From: Prototheca cutis
Lineage: Eukaryota; Chlorophyta; Trebouxiophyceae; Chlorellales; Chlorellaceae
Reading direction: 5' to 3'
Assembly (NCBI GenBank): GCA_002897115.2
Contig: BCIH01000011.1
Span: 778,764 to 838,530, forward strand
DNA: 59,767 nucleotides
The notes beneath the pieces were generated by a model. That model saw only the letters and a list, made by a program, of their open reading frames with translations, was not told the origin of the DNA and searched no databases. A program made the translations under genes and the position numbers. Each line of letters opens with the position of its first letter. Positions within the stretch are counted from its first letter, which is position 1. This document shows, in pieces, positions 25,037 through 37,000 of this stretch.

Positions 25037-28000
25037 CAGCAGTATTGGGAGTTTGCTGCCATGAACGAAACGGATGGTGTGGGGTTAAAAAGAAATGGTT
25101 TGCGATTCTTGGACCTTTTTCTGTGAGCCCAGATGCATGCCCAATCGTGTCCATGATGACCACATTGAACGGAAGCAGTGCACTGCATCAAACCCATGGC
25201 CACCCCANCACGCTCAAGGTCCTTGACGACAACCGGGTGCTGACCCTGTCCAATGGCGACCGCATCCCCATGACATCCCGAATGAAGGCCATCTTTGAGA
25301 CAGAAAATCTCGTCAACGCTTCACCAGCCACAGGTTTGCTTTTGTGGACAGGGTTTGGGCGAGAAGAGGGCTATAGGGGAGAAGGAGGGGTTGGGGGGGT
25401 CACATGGACAACTGTCCTTCATCCCCTGCCGCCACCTGCCCTCACCTGAAACCCAAGTCCACCCCAAAACTGCAAAGTCTCTCGAGCTGGCATCGTCTAC
25501 ATGTCGGCAGCCGTATTGGGCTGGCAGCCACTGCTCGACTCCTGGCTGTCGCGGCGGCGCCAGTCGGAGGCTGCAGTGCTGCAGCCGCTGCTCATGAACC
25601 TCGTGCCCCTCATGCTCGATTTTGTCAGGCACGCGGTTTTGACGATGGAGGCAGGATGAGTTGATGCTTGTGTGTGGGGTGTTCCAGTGGGCACTGAAGA
25701 TGGGGGCTTTTCTTGCGGGGCCCTGGGTACTCACCGAGGCAGGCATATGTGGACAATGCAATGTGTGACAAAGATCCCGCGGATTACACAATTATTCATC
25801 CAACACCTCCGTCTCCTGCTGCAGCAAGGAGTGCGCACCGCTCATGCGGCTGGGAGCACCGCTCATGATTTCAAACCTGCTCACGCTCCTCTCGGGGCTC
25901 CTGGGTGGCGGTGGCGGCTCTGGCACTGGACTGTTGGCAGGGGAATCTGGCACGGCTCATCACCATGCCCTCACCGGCACAGCAGCCCCCGGCCAGTCTG
26001 CGCAGACTAAACTTATGGGTGCAGTGCTCTTTTCTCTCACCTGGTCCGTGGGTGGGCTGCTGCAAGGCGCCGACAGGGCTGCATTCGATGCAAAGCTCCG
26101 GGGTCTCACCGATGGCGTGCCAGGCCAACAGGTGAAGAAGGGGTTTGTGATGGCTGAGCACGGGACTTGCAATTTGTTGGGCCGTTCTTCATGGAATCAC
26201 ATGGAGCACAACAGATTGTCTGTTTGTGTGCGAGAGTCCTGGTGCTGTGCTTGGAACATCCCACATCTTCCCCGCCATCCTTGTCGACCCAGGCCAACGA
26301 GGGCGCCACCACCATCTACGACTGGGCATTTGACATGCCGACGGGTACTTGGGTGCTGTGGAAGGAGTGCGTGCCCAGCTGGGAGTACCCGACCCCCGGC
26401 CGCCGGGCACCCCTGGACAGGCTGGTAGTGCCCACCGTCGACAGCACATGCTACAGCCGACTTATCTCCATTGTCCATGCCGCTGGCAGGCCCGTGCTGG
26501 TGCGTGGATTTATGTGTGCCCTGGCAGAGAGGGTGAAAGGGGTTGACTCTGTTGCTGATTTATGAACAGCACACGGGCATTCCACACCTCAACTGGTCAT
26601 TCGAGTACCCACATGGGAACCTGTCCCATGTAGAATCCCAATCAATCAATCAATCAATCAGTTCATCCACCTGAGCAAGCAATACCATCCCAATTTTCTA
26701 TCACACAACAGTTGGTGGGCGCGACAGGCACGGGGAAATCGACCATTGTCCAGCAGCACCTGGCGGCCTGCAGCGGGCCGGGGCAGCGGGGCAGGACGCT
26801 GGCCCTGTCGTCGTTGACAACGCCTGGCATCCTGCAAGCCTCGGTGGAGCGCTGCCTGGAGCGACGACAGGGTCGCACGTTTGGACCGCCCCAGGACCAG
26901 ACCCTGACCCTGTTCCTGGATGACGTCAGCATGCCCACCATCAACGAGTGGGGCGACCAGGTGTGCAATGGGGATGGGGGAGAGAGTGTTAGCGAGACAT
27001 GGTGGGAGGCTTTTGTTGCGTCTTGTTCAAGCCAGTTGCAGCGACGACGTACATGACAGCAGCAATGCTTGGGTGTACCAGGTTTGTAGTGACCGATCAA
27101 TGCCGAGCGACGAGTCCCAACTCTCCCAACGGACACACATCCCTTCCACCCTCCCTACTTCCAGCCGACCAATGAGCTGCTGCGGCAGGTGCTGGAGCAC
27201 AGCTGTTACCACTCCCTAGATCGACCCGTGGGTGATGCCAGCGCCATCGTCGACGTCAGGTATGTGGATGGGGGTTCGTTTTTAGGCCTTGAGTGTGGGC
27301 GTGTGTGTGGAATGGGGCGTCGTATGGCAAGAAATGGAGGTGCAGACAGGCGCCTGTAGTTGCGCAAGCCAAAGTGCTTGATATCAGAATATCTTATCGA
27401 ATATCCTGAGAACAACAACCACTCCCAGGTTCGTGGCATGCATGCGGACGCCTGCGGCCGGCAGCCCGGATCTGCCTTCCCGACTCAAGCGGCAGTTTGT
27501 GATTCTGGGCGTCCCGCCTCCCACAGAGGCCTCTGTGGTTGGTACATTCGGAGCACAGCTTGCTGGGAGGTTTGGCTTGGTGCACAAGGGCCAGCGCAGT
27601 GGAGACGACAATGACCCGACAACCCTTGCAGCGCAGCGGCTGGCGGCTGCGACGTTGGCCGTGACGGTCCGCGCCCAGGCCCGGCTGCAGCCAACGCTAG
27701 CCAAACTGCACTACCAATTTTCGCTGCACGACGTGGCCAAGGTAGTTCAAGGCATGCTGCATGGACAGGACCCTGGCAGGGAGCAGGGCGGCGAAGCTGT
27801 TGCGAAGCTCCACCTCCTGTGGCGAAACGAGGCCTCGCGTGTGCTGGCCGACAAGCTGGCCACTCAGGAAGACAGAGCCCTGCTCCAGAACTTTATCGCC
27901 ATCGAACTGGACAAAGTACGTCACGTTCGTGTGGGAATTTTTCTGGGTTTTTGGAGGTGTTTTCCAGCGGGTTATGGGGCTGGTTTCACACGAGGGCTTG

Positions 28001-31000
28001 GGACCAGCAGAAGAGAAGTTCGGGGAAAGTGTTTGAACATGTCTGAGGGGTTCCCTGGGGTTGGGCTCGTTGCTGTCACTGCGAGTGATCGAACCGGTCA
28101 ACACTTCCCTATGTCAGATGCAGGCCCAACCCGGCAGCGACGGGTCACCCCAGCTGCCACCTGTGAAGCTCTACACGGGCCTCCTCCAGGGCCGGCCCGG
28201 GGATCCAAAACCCGCAAACCCTGGTGAGCTCGCAGCGTACGCGGCAGTGCCCTGCGATCCTGGCGCCGTGCGGCAGCACATCCAAAACGCCCTGGAAGCC
28301 GCCAACAGCAACCCCCGTTCGCCCAAGCTGGAACTCGTCATGTTTGAAGGTCAGTCGGTTGGCCGGCGGTTGGGGCTCTGCTTGATTTTCCAGTTTGACT
28401 TGAAGAACAGATTCACCGGGAGCAGGGGCTTTGTTTTGTTTTTGAGGGCCGGGGTGTGCACGCACCCCCTCCCTAGATGTGATTGAATCTGACATGGAAT
28501 CTCGGATGAAGTGGATCGGCTCAAGTGCAATCTCCGGGAACAGAGGCACAACTTCGAGGACCATCAACACTCAAACCAACCACCCACTGCACAGATGCCG
28601 TGGACCATGTGGTGCGACTGTCCCGCATTCTGGGCCTGGAGCGGGGGTCGGCTCTGTTTGTCGGAATCGGTGGCTCGGGCAAGCAGTCTTTGGTCCGGGC
28701 GGCGGTCCTGGTCTCGGGTGCAGCCCTGTTCCAACTGGCTGTAACCAAACAGTACGGACTGCCCCAGTTCCTGGAAGATCTCAAGGTGTGTTTGTTGGAA
28801 ATTTGGTGATTCTCTTTTCTTTTGCTGTGGAAAGGCAGGGCGATGCGGAATGGACACCAGGGAATGTGGCTTGATATTCCCAAGTACGTGACTGTCTGCC
28901 TGATCTTGGCATCTCAGGGAATGAGCNAGAGGATCTGTCCAACCCAGCACCCTCCCCCGGCCCCAATACACACCACCACTGCAACCTCACCTTTCCTTCC
29001 TTTGCCAGACGCTGTGCAAACTGGTCATCTCGCGGGCCCAGCCTGTGTGCCTGCTGCTGACAGACTCGGACGTGCGGGACGATGCGTTCCTGCAGTACCT
29101 GAACCAGCTGCTCGTGGCGGCCGAGGTCCCTGGCCTGTTCACATCTGAAGAAAATGAGGCGCTGGCTGTGGACCTGCAGTCTGGCATGAAACAGTCCTGG
29201 CCTGGTGGGTAGAGGAGTGAGGGGTGCTGTGATGTTGCTTTATTGGCATGGGCCATGGTCGTGGTGGTGGGGGTGGGGGAGGGGGTGGCTGGGGCGCTGC
29301 ATGGTTGATTTGGCTCGTATGCCATGCCGACTGTTTGAAGGCACCACCAGGCTGTGGTGAACCCTTGCCGATGGCCATTCCCCCATCCCCCCAAACTCGC
29401 GCCAGATGCGGCCGACACGCCGGAGAATCTGGAAGCGTTCATGCGGCATTGCATCCGCACCCGGCTGCACATGGTGCTCTGTTGCTCGCCCTCAGCCCCA
29501 CACTTCCAGCGCTGGGTTCAACAGGTACCAACGGGCCGGGGATGGTAGCTGGTTGAGGCAGCATTTAGATTTTTGATACCTTGTGGGTGTTGTTGCGGAT
29601 TCTGCAGCAAAAAGCAAGGATGGGAGTGGGTGGAATTCTGGGATGAAAAGTGCAGGTTACCTGACTCACACGTGCTGGTAGCCTCTTCAGACAGCCCAGT
29701 GAGTTCCTATAACGACTCCCCCCCATCCGCACTTTCCACACGCGCACAACAAACATGCAGTTTCCGTCGCTGGTCAGCGCCTGCCATGTCAGTTGGTTCC
29801 TGCCCTGGCCCGAGGACGCACTGTGTGGTGTGGGCCGGCGGCTGCTGCAGGGAGACCTGGCCGACGGGCTGGAGGCCGACCGACTTGTCCAGGCAATGGC
29901 AAGGCTGCATGGCCTTGTCCACCACCGATGCAAGGTGGGGTCGAGTAGATTGGTTGATGTTTGCAGGGTTCATGCTTGTGCTGCAAGCATTGCACACATG
30001 TGTTGTCATTCATGCATGCCATGCTACAACTGCCCCATCTGAGCTCTCGCAGGCCTACCTCAAGCAGACGCGGAGGCACGTGCATGTTACCCCAAAATCG
30101 TTTCTGTCCTTTGTCCAGAGCTTTGGCTCCATCCACAAGAGGTCTGTTTGTATTTCTGTTTAGAATGACTGCTGCTGTGCCATGCCTGGAATTTGGACCC
30201 GGGACGGATCTCGGACATACCCAAAAGTCTGCCAGTCTCAGAACCCNAAACCGGCTTGTGCACGCCTTCCACCATGGGTTTTCCTCTCGCCCCCCCAAAC
30301 CAGCCAACCACCACACACCACACGCCACACGCCCACCCACCCATTATCACTGCAGAAAACTGGAGGAGTCTTCCCGGCAGATTGCGACGTTGACCAGCGG
30401 TCTGGCCAAGATGGCACAGGCCCGTGCAGACGTGGCTGCGATGCAGGAGCGCCTGACCACCAAGACGGCAGAACTAGAAAGCGCGGCGGCCGAGGCACAG
30501 GACCTGCTGCAACAGATCAGCGAGTCGACTGGCCAGGCAGAAAAGGACCGCCAGCGTGTCGCAACCATCGTCGACAGCGTCACTGCAAAGGTGGCAGTGC
30601 TCCTTTCTGTGTTTTTTTCGACACTTGGCTACCAACAAGACGGTGCGCTCATTAATTCACAAACTCCATTTGGTTTCCCCCCCAAAACACATGACAGGCG
30701 GTTCACATTGCCGAAGTGAAGCGGGAGGCAGAGGAAGATCTGGAAGAGGCGCGCCCCGCGCTGCAGGCAGCCCTGGCAGCGCTCAACTCCATCACACCGA
30801 CTGACATCACGGCGCTCAAGACGCTGAAAAATCCACCAAACATCGTTAAACGAATCTTCGACTGCGTCCTGCTCCTCAGGTGCGGATTTTTTGGGGGGGG
30901 GATTTCCTTTTTGGTGGCATTACAGGAACTGCACGGAGCCAATGCTGCCATATGCATGTCAAGCGGCCATGCGGGGGATGCACACGATTGCCCGAGGCCA

Positions 31001-34000
31001 ACCCACACACAGACTTCACCAACACCCGTCCCTTTCATCCAAACTCTAAACAAACAGGAACTTTTCCATGAACCGGGTGGAGTGGATGGAGCTCAAGGGT
31101 GACATGGTCATCTCCGGAAGCTACGACGAAGCTGTAAAGATGATGGGCGACCTGAATTTCTTGCAGGCCCTCATCAACTTCCCCAAGGAAGCCATGACTG
31201 ATGAGACCGTGGAACTGTTGCAGGTATGTATGCCTTTTTGAGGCGTTGGGTGTTGATGGTGTGATGCTGCAAATGTGTGGGGGCCACCAGCAGATGGGTG
31301 GTGAGCGATGAAGGGCCATGCAAAAGACAACCCTTGCTCCCCTTAACAGCTGGATGAAAGCTCTGATCGTGTGACCAATAACTGATTACTCACATCGGTT
31401 CCCTAAAAAACACATATCATCCACAGCCGTACTTTTCGGCGCCAGACTTCAACTATGCGAGTGCTAAAAAGGCCAGTGGCAACGTGGCCGGTCTGTGCAA
31501 CTGGGCAGAGGCCATGTGCAAGTATCACGCCGTTGCCAAGGTGAGAGCGTGTAGGAAGTCCTGAGCACTGGCAGGGGTTGTGGTGGAAGAGGTGCTGCCC
31601 TGTTGCTGTGCTTCCCGTGTCCCATGATGTAATAAACTGCCCACCTCTCCTGCCCACACTGCCAGGTGGTGGAGCCCAAGATCTCTGCCCTACGTGAGGC
31701 CGAAGCTGAACTGAAGATTGCCGCCCGCGAGCGTGTGGAGGTGAGGGCAGGCGTTGGATGGATAACGATCTTCTCAGCTGGATTCCTCATTCGCGGGGAA
31801 GAATGAGTGAATGTGGCAAGGGCATCTTGAGAGCGTGACCAGCCAGCAGGATGCTGCGGTTTCTTGAGCGATGCCCTGAACTTCCACCCCTTGTATGCCC
31901 GGCCGTTTTCGTCCCATCAGGCAGAGGAGGACTTGGCTGTGGTGCAAGGCAGGCTGGACGAGATTCAGACCCAGTTTGATGCTGCGATCGCACAGAAGCA
32001 GGCAAGGCTGTTTGTGTGTGTTGATGTGTGTGTGAGGGTTTTTTTTGTTTTTTGTTTTTTGTTTTTTTTTGTTTTTTTTTGGGGGGGGGGGGGGGGCATG
32101 CTATGAGCATTAGGAGCAGCGCAACGCCATCGTTAACTCTCACTCACCCACCCACCTTTCTACTCACTCCTGAACCAACCCGTCGCAATCATGCAGTCGT
32201 TGGAGCAAGACCTTCAGTCCTCCCAGGCACGTATGGTCACGGCAAGCGCGCTCTTGGCTGCGCTGCGTGGGGAGGAGGCGCGCTGGGCGGAGCAGCTGGC
32301 GCAGCAGGAGAGCCGTTCCAGGGCCCTCGCTGGGGATTGCCTGCTGGCCGCCAGGTATGAGTGCATGCAGGCGTGGGTGGTTGGAGAAATGGAATGCCTG
32401 TGGCCCCAACTGCAATTGGCATGCGTGCATGCATCCAGGAGCAAGAGATCACTGCACAAAGTGGGCTGGTGTTCAAATGACAAACAGGCAACCCATCCAT
32501 CAACCCATGTGCCCTTGCTGTACAGCTTCTTGTCGTACTTGGGTCCTTTTAACAAGGAAGCACGGGACGAACTCCTGCTCAAGGAGCTGCCGGCAGTGGT
32601 GGCCACCGAGGGTCTGCACACCACGCCCGGCCTCAATGTAAGCATGCCGGCTTGGGGCCAGCATGATATCTTCACATGCGTGCTTGATTGGCCATGGTCA
32701 ATGTCTGGGGGCCAATCTCCTCTCTCCCACACAGCAAAACCCGCCCTCAACAATCGTCTCAATCAATAGGTGTTGGCATTTTTGGTGGATGAGCAAGAGA
32801 AGCTGACCTGGATGACGGAAGGCCTTCCGGCCGAGGAGTTGTCGCAGCAAAACGGTGCCCTGATCTCTCGAGCGTCGCAGTATCCTCTCCTGGTGGATCC
32901 CCAAGGACAGGTGTGCCGTGTGGTTGAGTCGTGGCCGAGCAGCGGTGGAGGGTTTGGGGAACTGAGAAAGGCAGTCCAACGTGGCGCTGGGAACTGGTGC
33001 TGCGGACCTGTGCTCATGCCCTCTCTGCCCTGGGTGTACCGTCGACCTCCAAAGACCCTGTTCCGAACCCTGCGCTGGCATTCACAGACTCGAGCGTGGA
33101 TCCTGGCACGGGAACAAGCTCATGGCATCCGAATTGCCCAGTTGGCTGACAAGGATTTCGTGGCAGTGCTGGAGGCATGCTGCCAGGAGGGCAGGTGGGC
33201 TGGACAGGGGGGGTTTTCTTGGTGATGGTTTGGGATGGCTAGTGTCTGGGTTAGCTGGAGAAGGGCTCGTTCCACGTAGACCAACGCCGACCCTAGACCA
33301 CGCGGTATCATCATCTGCGGGGGGCCATAACCCTAAGGGCCACAATAATATCACCCGACACAAAGCACAGGCCATTGCTGGTGGAGAATGTGGATGAGGT
33401 TCTGGACCCCATGCTAGATCCATTCCTGGAGAAGAAGTTTGTCACGCGAGGCACGGCGGAGGGAGGGAGGGAGGGAGGGAGGGGGATGTTGTTCAGGCAC
33501 CCTAGTCAGGCAGCCGACTCGCAGTATGAGGTGAGGCCGTCTTTGGCCAATCATCCCATCCCCCACCTACTGCAATGCATACATGCAGGCGCGCATGTGT
33601 TCGTCTCCTTGCGTGACCGGGAGCTGGAGGTGCGCCCCGGTTTCCGGCTGTTCCTGTCCACGCGACTGCCCAACCCCAACTTTGCGCCGGAGCTTGCCGC
33701 CAAAGTGGCTGTGGTGGACTGCTCCGTGGGGCGTGCGGGACTGGAGGAGCAGCTGCTCAGCAAACTCATCCTCAAGGAGCGCCAGGATCTGGAGCACCAG
33801 CGCCGAATCCTCGTCGCCGAGGTGGGGAGCAGTTGCGGTGATGGTCTGTGACGACGTACCGAAGGTTGCAGGCGACTGACTGGCGCTATTTTTATTGCAG
33901 CCCTCTTCCGTTCACCGCCCAAACAATGCATGAGACAATATTGCCCAACTTGCAGGTTCAGCGCCACAACGCGTGCATCGTGCAGCTGCAGCAGGAGCTG

Positions 34001-37000
34001 CTGCAGCGACTGTCGGAGAGCGACAGTCTGCTGGAAGACGGCAACCTGCTCGACCTGCTGGCTCGTACCAAGCAAATGGCCCAGGTGAGTGGGGTTGGTA
34101 ACGGGTGGAGGGTGCGCGAGGCGGGGTTTAGGCCGAGCGGGTTGTGGGCCCGAGTAGCAGCGCTGCACCTGCAGCGCTGCGCCGGCAGTATTCTGGGTGA
34201 CTGGACATCGACCGCAGGTAGGCAATGCCAGGCCCCTGTAGCTCTCACAAACCTCGAACCCTAAAAAACTTGGCAAGCATGATAGGAAGTGGACGAGAAG
34301 CTGCGGGTGGCGTCGGAGACGCGACAGCGCATCCAGGCTGCCTGCGAGGAGTACCGGCCGGCGGCCCGCCGCGCCATGCAGCTCTACTTCCTCGTCAGCG
34401 ATTTTGCCGCTGTCAACTGCATGTACCAGGTAGGCGGGGCGATTCTCGAGAAGTGAGAGCATGGAACCCTGCGTGCCCTGTGGCTTGATAGCTTGGATAC
34501 CAAAACGATCCACGAGTCAACGGCTCAGAAGCGACCCGATGCACGCGCCTTGCAGACATCGCTGGCGCAATTCATCCAGCGGTATGAGCAGTCCATCGAC
34601 CGGGCAGAGCGCTCGGTCGTTCCAGCCAAGCAGGCCCTGCACATCGTCGGTGGGGCTTTTGGTCTATGGTTGGTGTGTGGGCCCCCTCCTGTTTGGGCAT
34701 GCTGTTTGCTGGCGACCATGGCGTGGGAGGGAAGCCCCATGGACCTCCGCCAGGTGCGCCGCTGTTGACAGGCACACATCATTGATGCCGACCTCCTGCC
34801 CTGCTTGCCGTCGCAGATCACTTTACGTACGCCCTCTTCCTGTACATCCGCCGTGGGATATTTGAAGAGCACCGCGGTATCTTCGCGTTTGCCCTTTGCT
34901 GCTCGGTCATGGTACGGATGGGTGGGTAGTATTTGGAAGGGGGTCATTGTCGTCGCTGTGAATGGCAATGATTTCGATGCACAATGCACTGAGCAACTGT
35001 GAGCTGTGGCGTACGACGCCCGGCCTTTGAATTGTCGCACGCGTCTTAAATTGTCCCCTGATCCACCCCAATTCATGCCAGGTGTCGAGCGGGCAAGCGA
35101 CAGAGGCAGAGGTGGCCATGCTGACCAGTCAGCCCACCCCGCGCCGCGACGAGCCGGCCCGACCCAGGGTGAGGGATCAAGGAATGTGGAGAGGTGTGAT
35201 TGTTTGGTCACGCCGGGTTCCAGCCCATGGCCTTGGCTTGTCCGGGGCCATCCTAATACGACAGGGCGGATGTCTCTCCTGTGCACAACGGCATCATTAC
35301 CCCCCGCGCGGCTCCTGTTCTCTTCCACATTTCCTGATCTCTAACAGACCACTCTCTTGACTCTCTTACTATGCCAGGAGTGGATTCCCAAGGCAACTTG
35401 GACGCGGGTGCTGGCACTGCAGGCGCTGCCCCGGCTGCGAGACCTGGCATCCGGCCTTGTCCGGCAGGAAGCCACGTGGCGCGCGTGGTTCCAGGCCGCC
35501 ACGCCCGAGTCGCTGCCTCCCCCAGACCTGGGTAGTGGCGAGCTGTCCTCGCTGCATTGTGTGCTGCTGTGCTGGGCACTGCGCGAGGAGCGCACCTCGC
35601 TGGCGGCGGAACGTTGCGTTGCAGAGGTGCTGGGGCCCCGGTTCCTGGAAGCCCCACCGCCCGCCCCAGCCGATGTATTGACCGAGAGCATGCCCACAAC
35701 ACCCATCATCTGCTTGCTGTCCTCGGGTGAGCTAGGACAGCTGTCTTTGATGTCAGAGAGATTGGGTTGCCTTGGTTGGTCGCTCTGTTGGTTCACCACC
35801 TACAACCGTGTTGATGGTGAATGGGAGCTGCAGCTTACCCTCCTGCCTGCCTCTTTTGAGGGCTGCTCACAATCTCCCTAACAAGCACACCCACCCACAC
35901 TCACACCCCTAAAAACCCACACAGGTTCGGACTTGACCGAGGGCATTGAGACGCTGGCCCGGCAAAACCGGTGCCGAGTGTCAGTGGTGTCAATGGGTCA
36001 GGGCCAGCAAGTGGCCGCCCGCCGCCACGTGACCGCGGCGGCTGCAGAGGGTCGCTGGGTCCTGCTCCAAAACACCCACCTCAACATTTGCTACCTCGAG
36101 GAGGTGTGTGGAGGGGGGTTTGCGAGTTTGTGAGAGTGGGTGGTTTGTAGAGTGGGATCGGTGGTCTTAGGTGCACCCATGCCTCTGTCCATTTTGTATC
36201 CCCTTTTCTCTGCCCCCTCAAACCCCCTTTCCTCCCTCCCCCCCCCAAAAAACCCACAGTTGGAGCGGATGCTGGCTTCTGGGGAGTTCCAACCGCATGC
36301 CGACTTCCGGCTGTGGTTGACGGCGGCACCACACCCTGGCTTCCCCACCGGTCTGCTGCACCTGGGGCCGCGACTGACGGGCGGTGCGCCCGGCGGCTTC
36401 CGTGCCGGCATGCAGGCCACGCTGCGCTGCGTGGGTCAGGACATACTGGATGCAGTGGCGCGCCCCGACTGGCGCCAGCTGCTCTACATCACCGCGTTTT
36501 TCCACAATCTGCTCCTGGGTCGCCGGCGCTACGGCCCCGTGGGCTGGAGTGCACCCCACGCCTTTGACCAAGCCGACTTTTCCGCCGCCATCCACTTTCT
36601 CCAGGTAAGAGGTGGTCATTTTTTTGTTGGGTTTGAGATTTTGGGGATGTTCGGGAGGCGGCCATGAGCAGGGGTGTGTGTGATCGCATCTGCGACGTAT
36701 GATTGTTATTTGTTTGTGCGCCAGCCTGTCTCATTCGGGTCAACCAAGCAGGCAGGAAATAGAACTTGCTCGCTCATTCATGCATGCATCCACCGACCGC
36801 AAGGGCCCCTTTCACACACACACACCCACAAACGCACACCCGTTCCGTAGGCCCACATGGGGTGGGTGGAGACGCGGCGCGCGTCCGGCCCCGACTGGGC
36901 TACGCTGCGGTACATGGTCGCATTGGTGCAGTNNGGCGGGCGCGTGGGGGNGGCCGCCGACCGCCGGGTGCTGGAAGCCTGCGCGGCACGACTGTACGAC

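Larger units (their letters stand above)
24380..25640 (+). other. Dynein heavy chain: AAA2
   Basis: The P-loop GPTGTGKS is at 24421-24444, followed by [19 protein letters not shown]. After an intron holding the N gap come [13 protein letters not shown] and [18 protein letters not shown] (about 24945-25000), then [16 protein letters not shown] and a [14 protein letters not shown] exon (about 25480). The codon split by the gapped intron (G|GA) joins in frame, so the gap need not hide an exon. Confidence 0.85.

Noticed and set aside
35890..35930. Telomere-like CCCTAAAA sequence
   Set aside because: A single short occurrence inside a dynein intron, not a tandem array.
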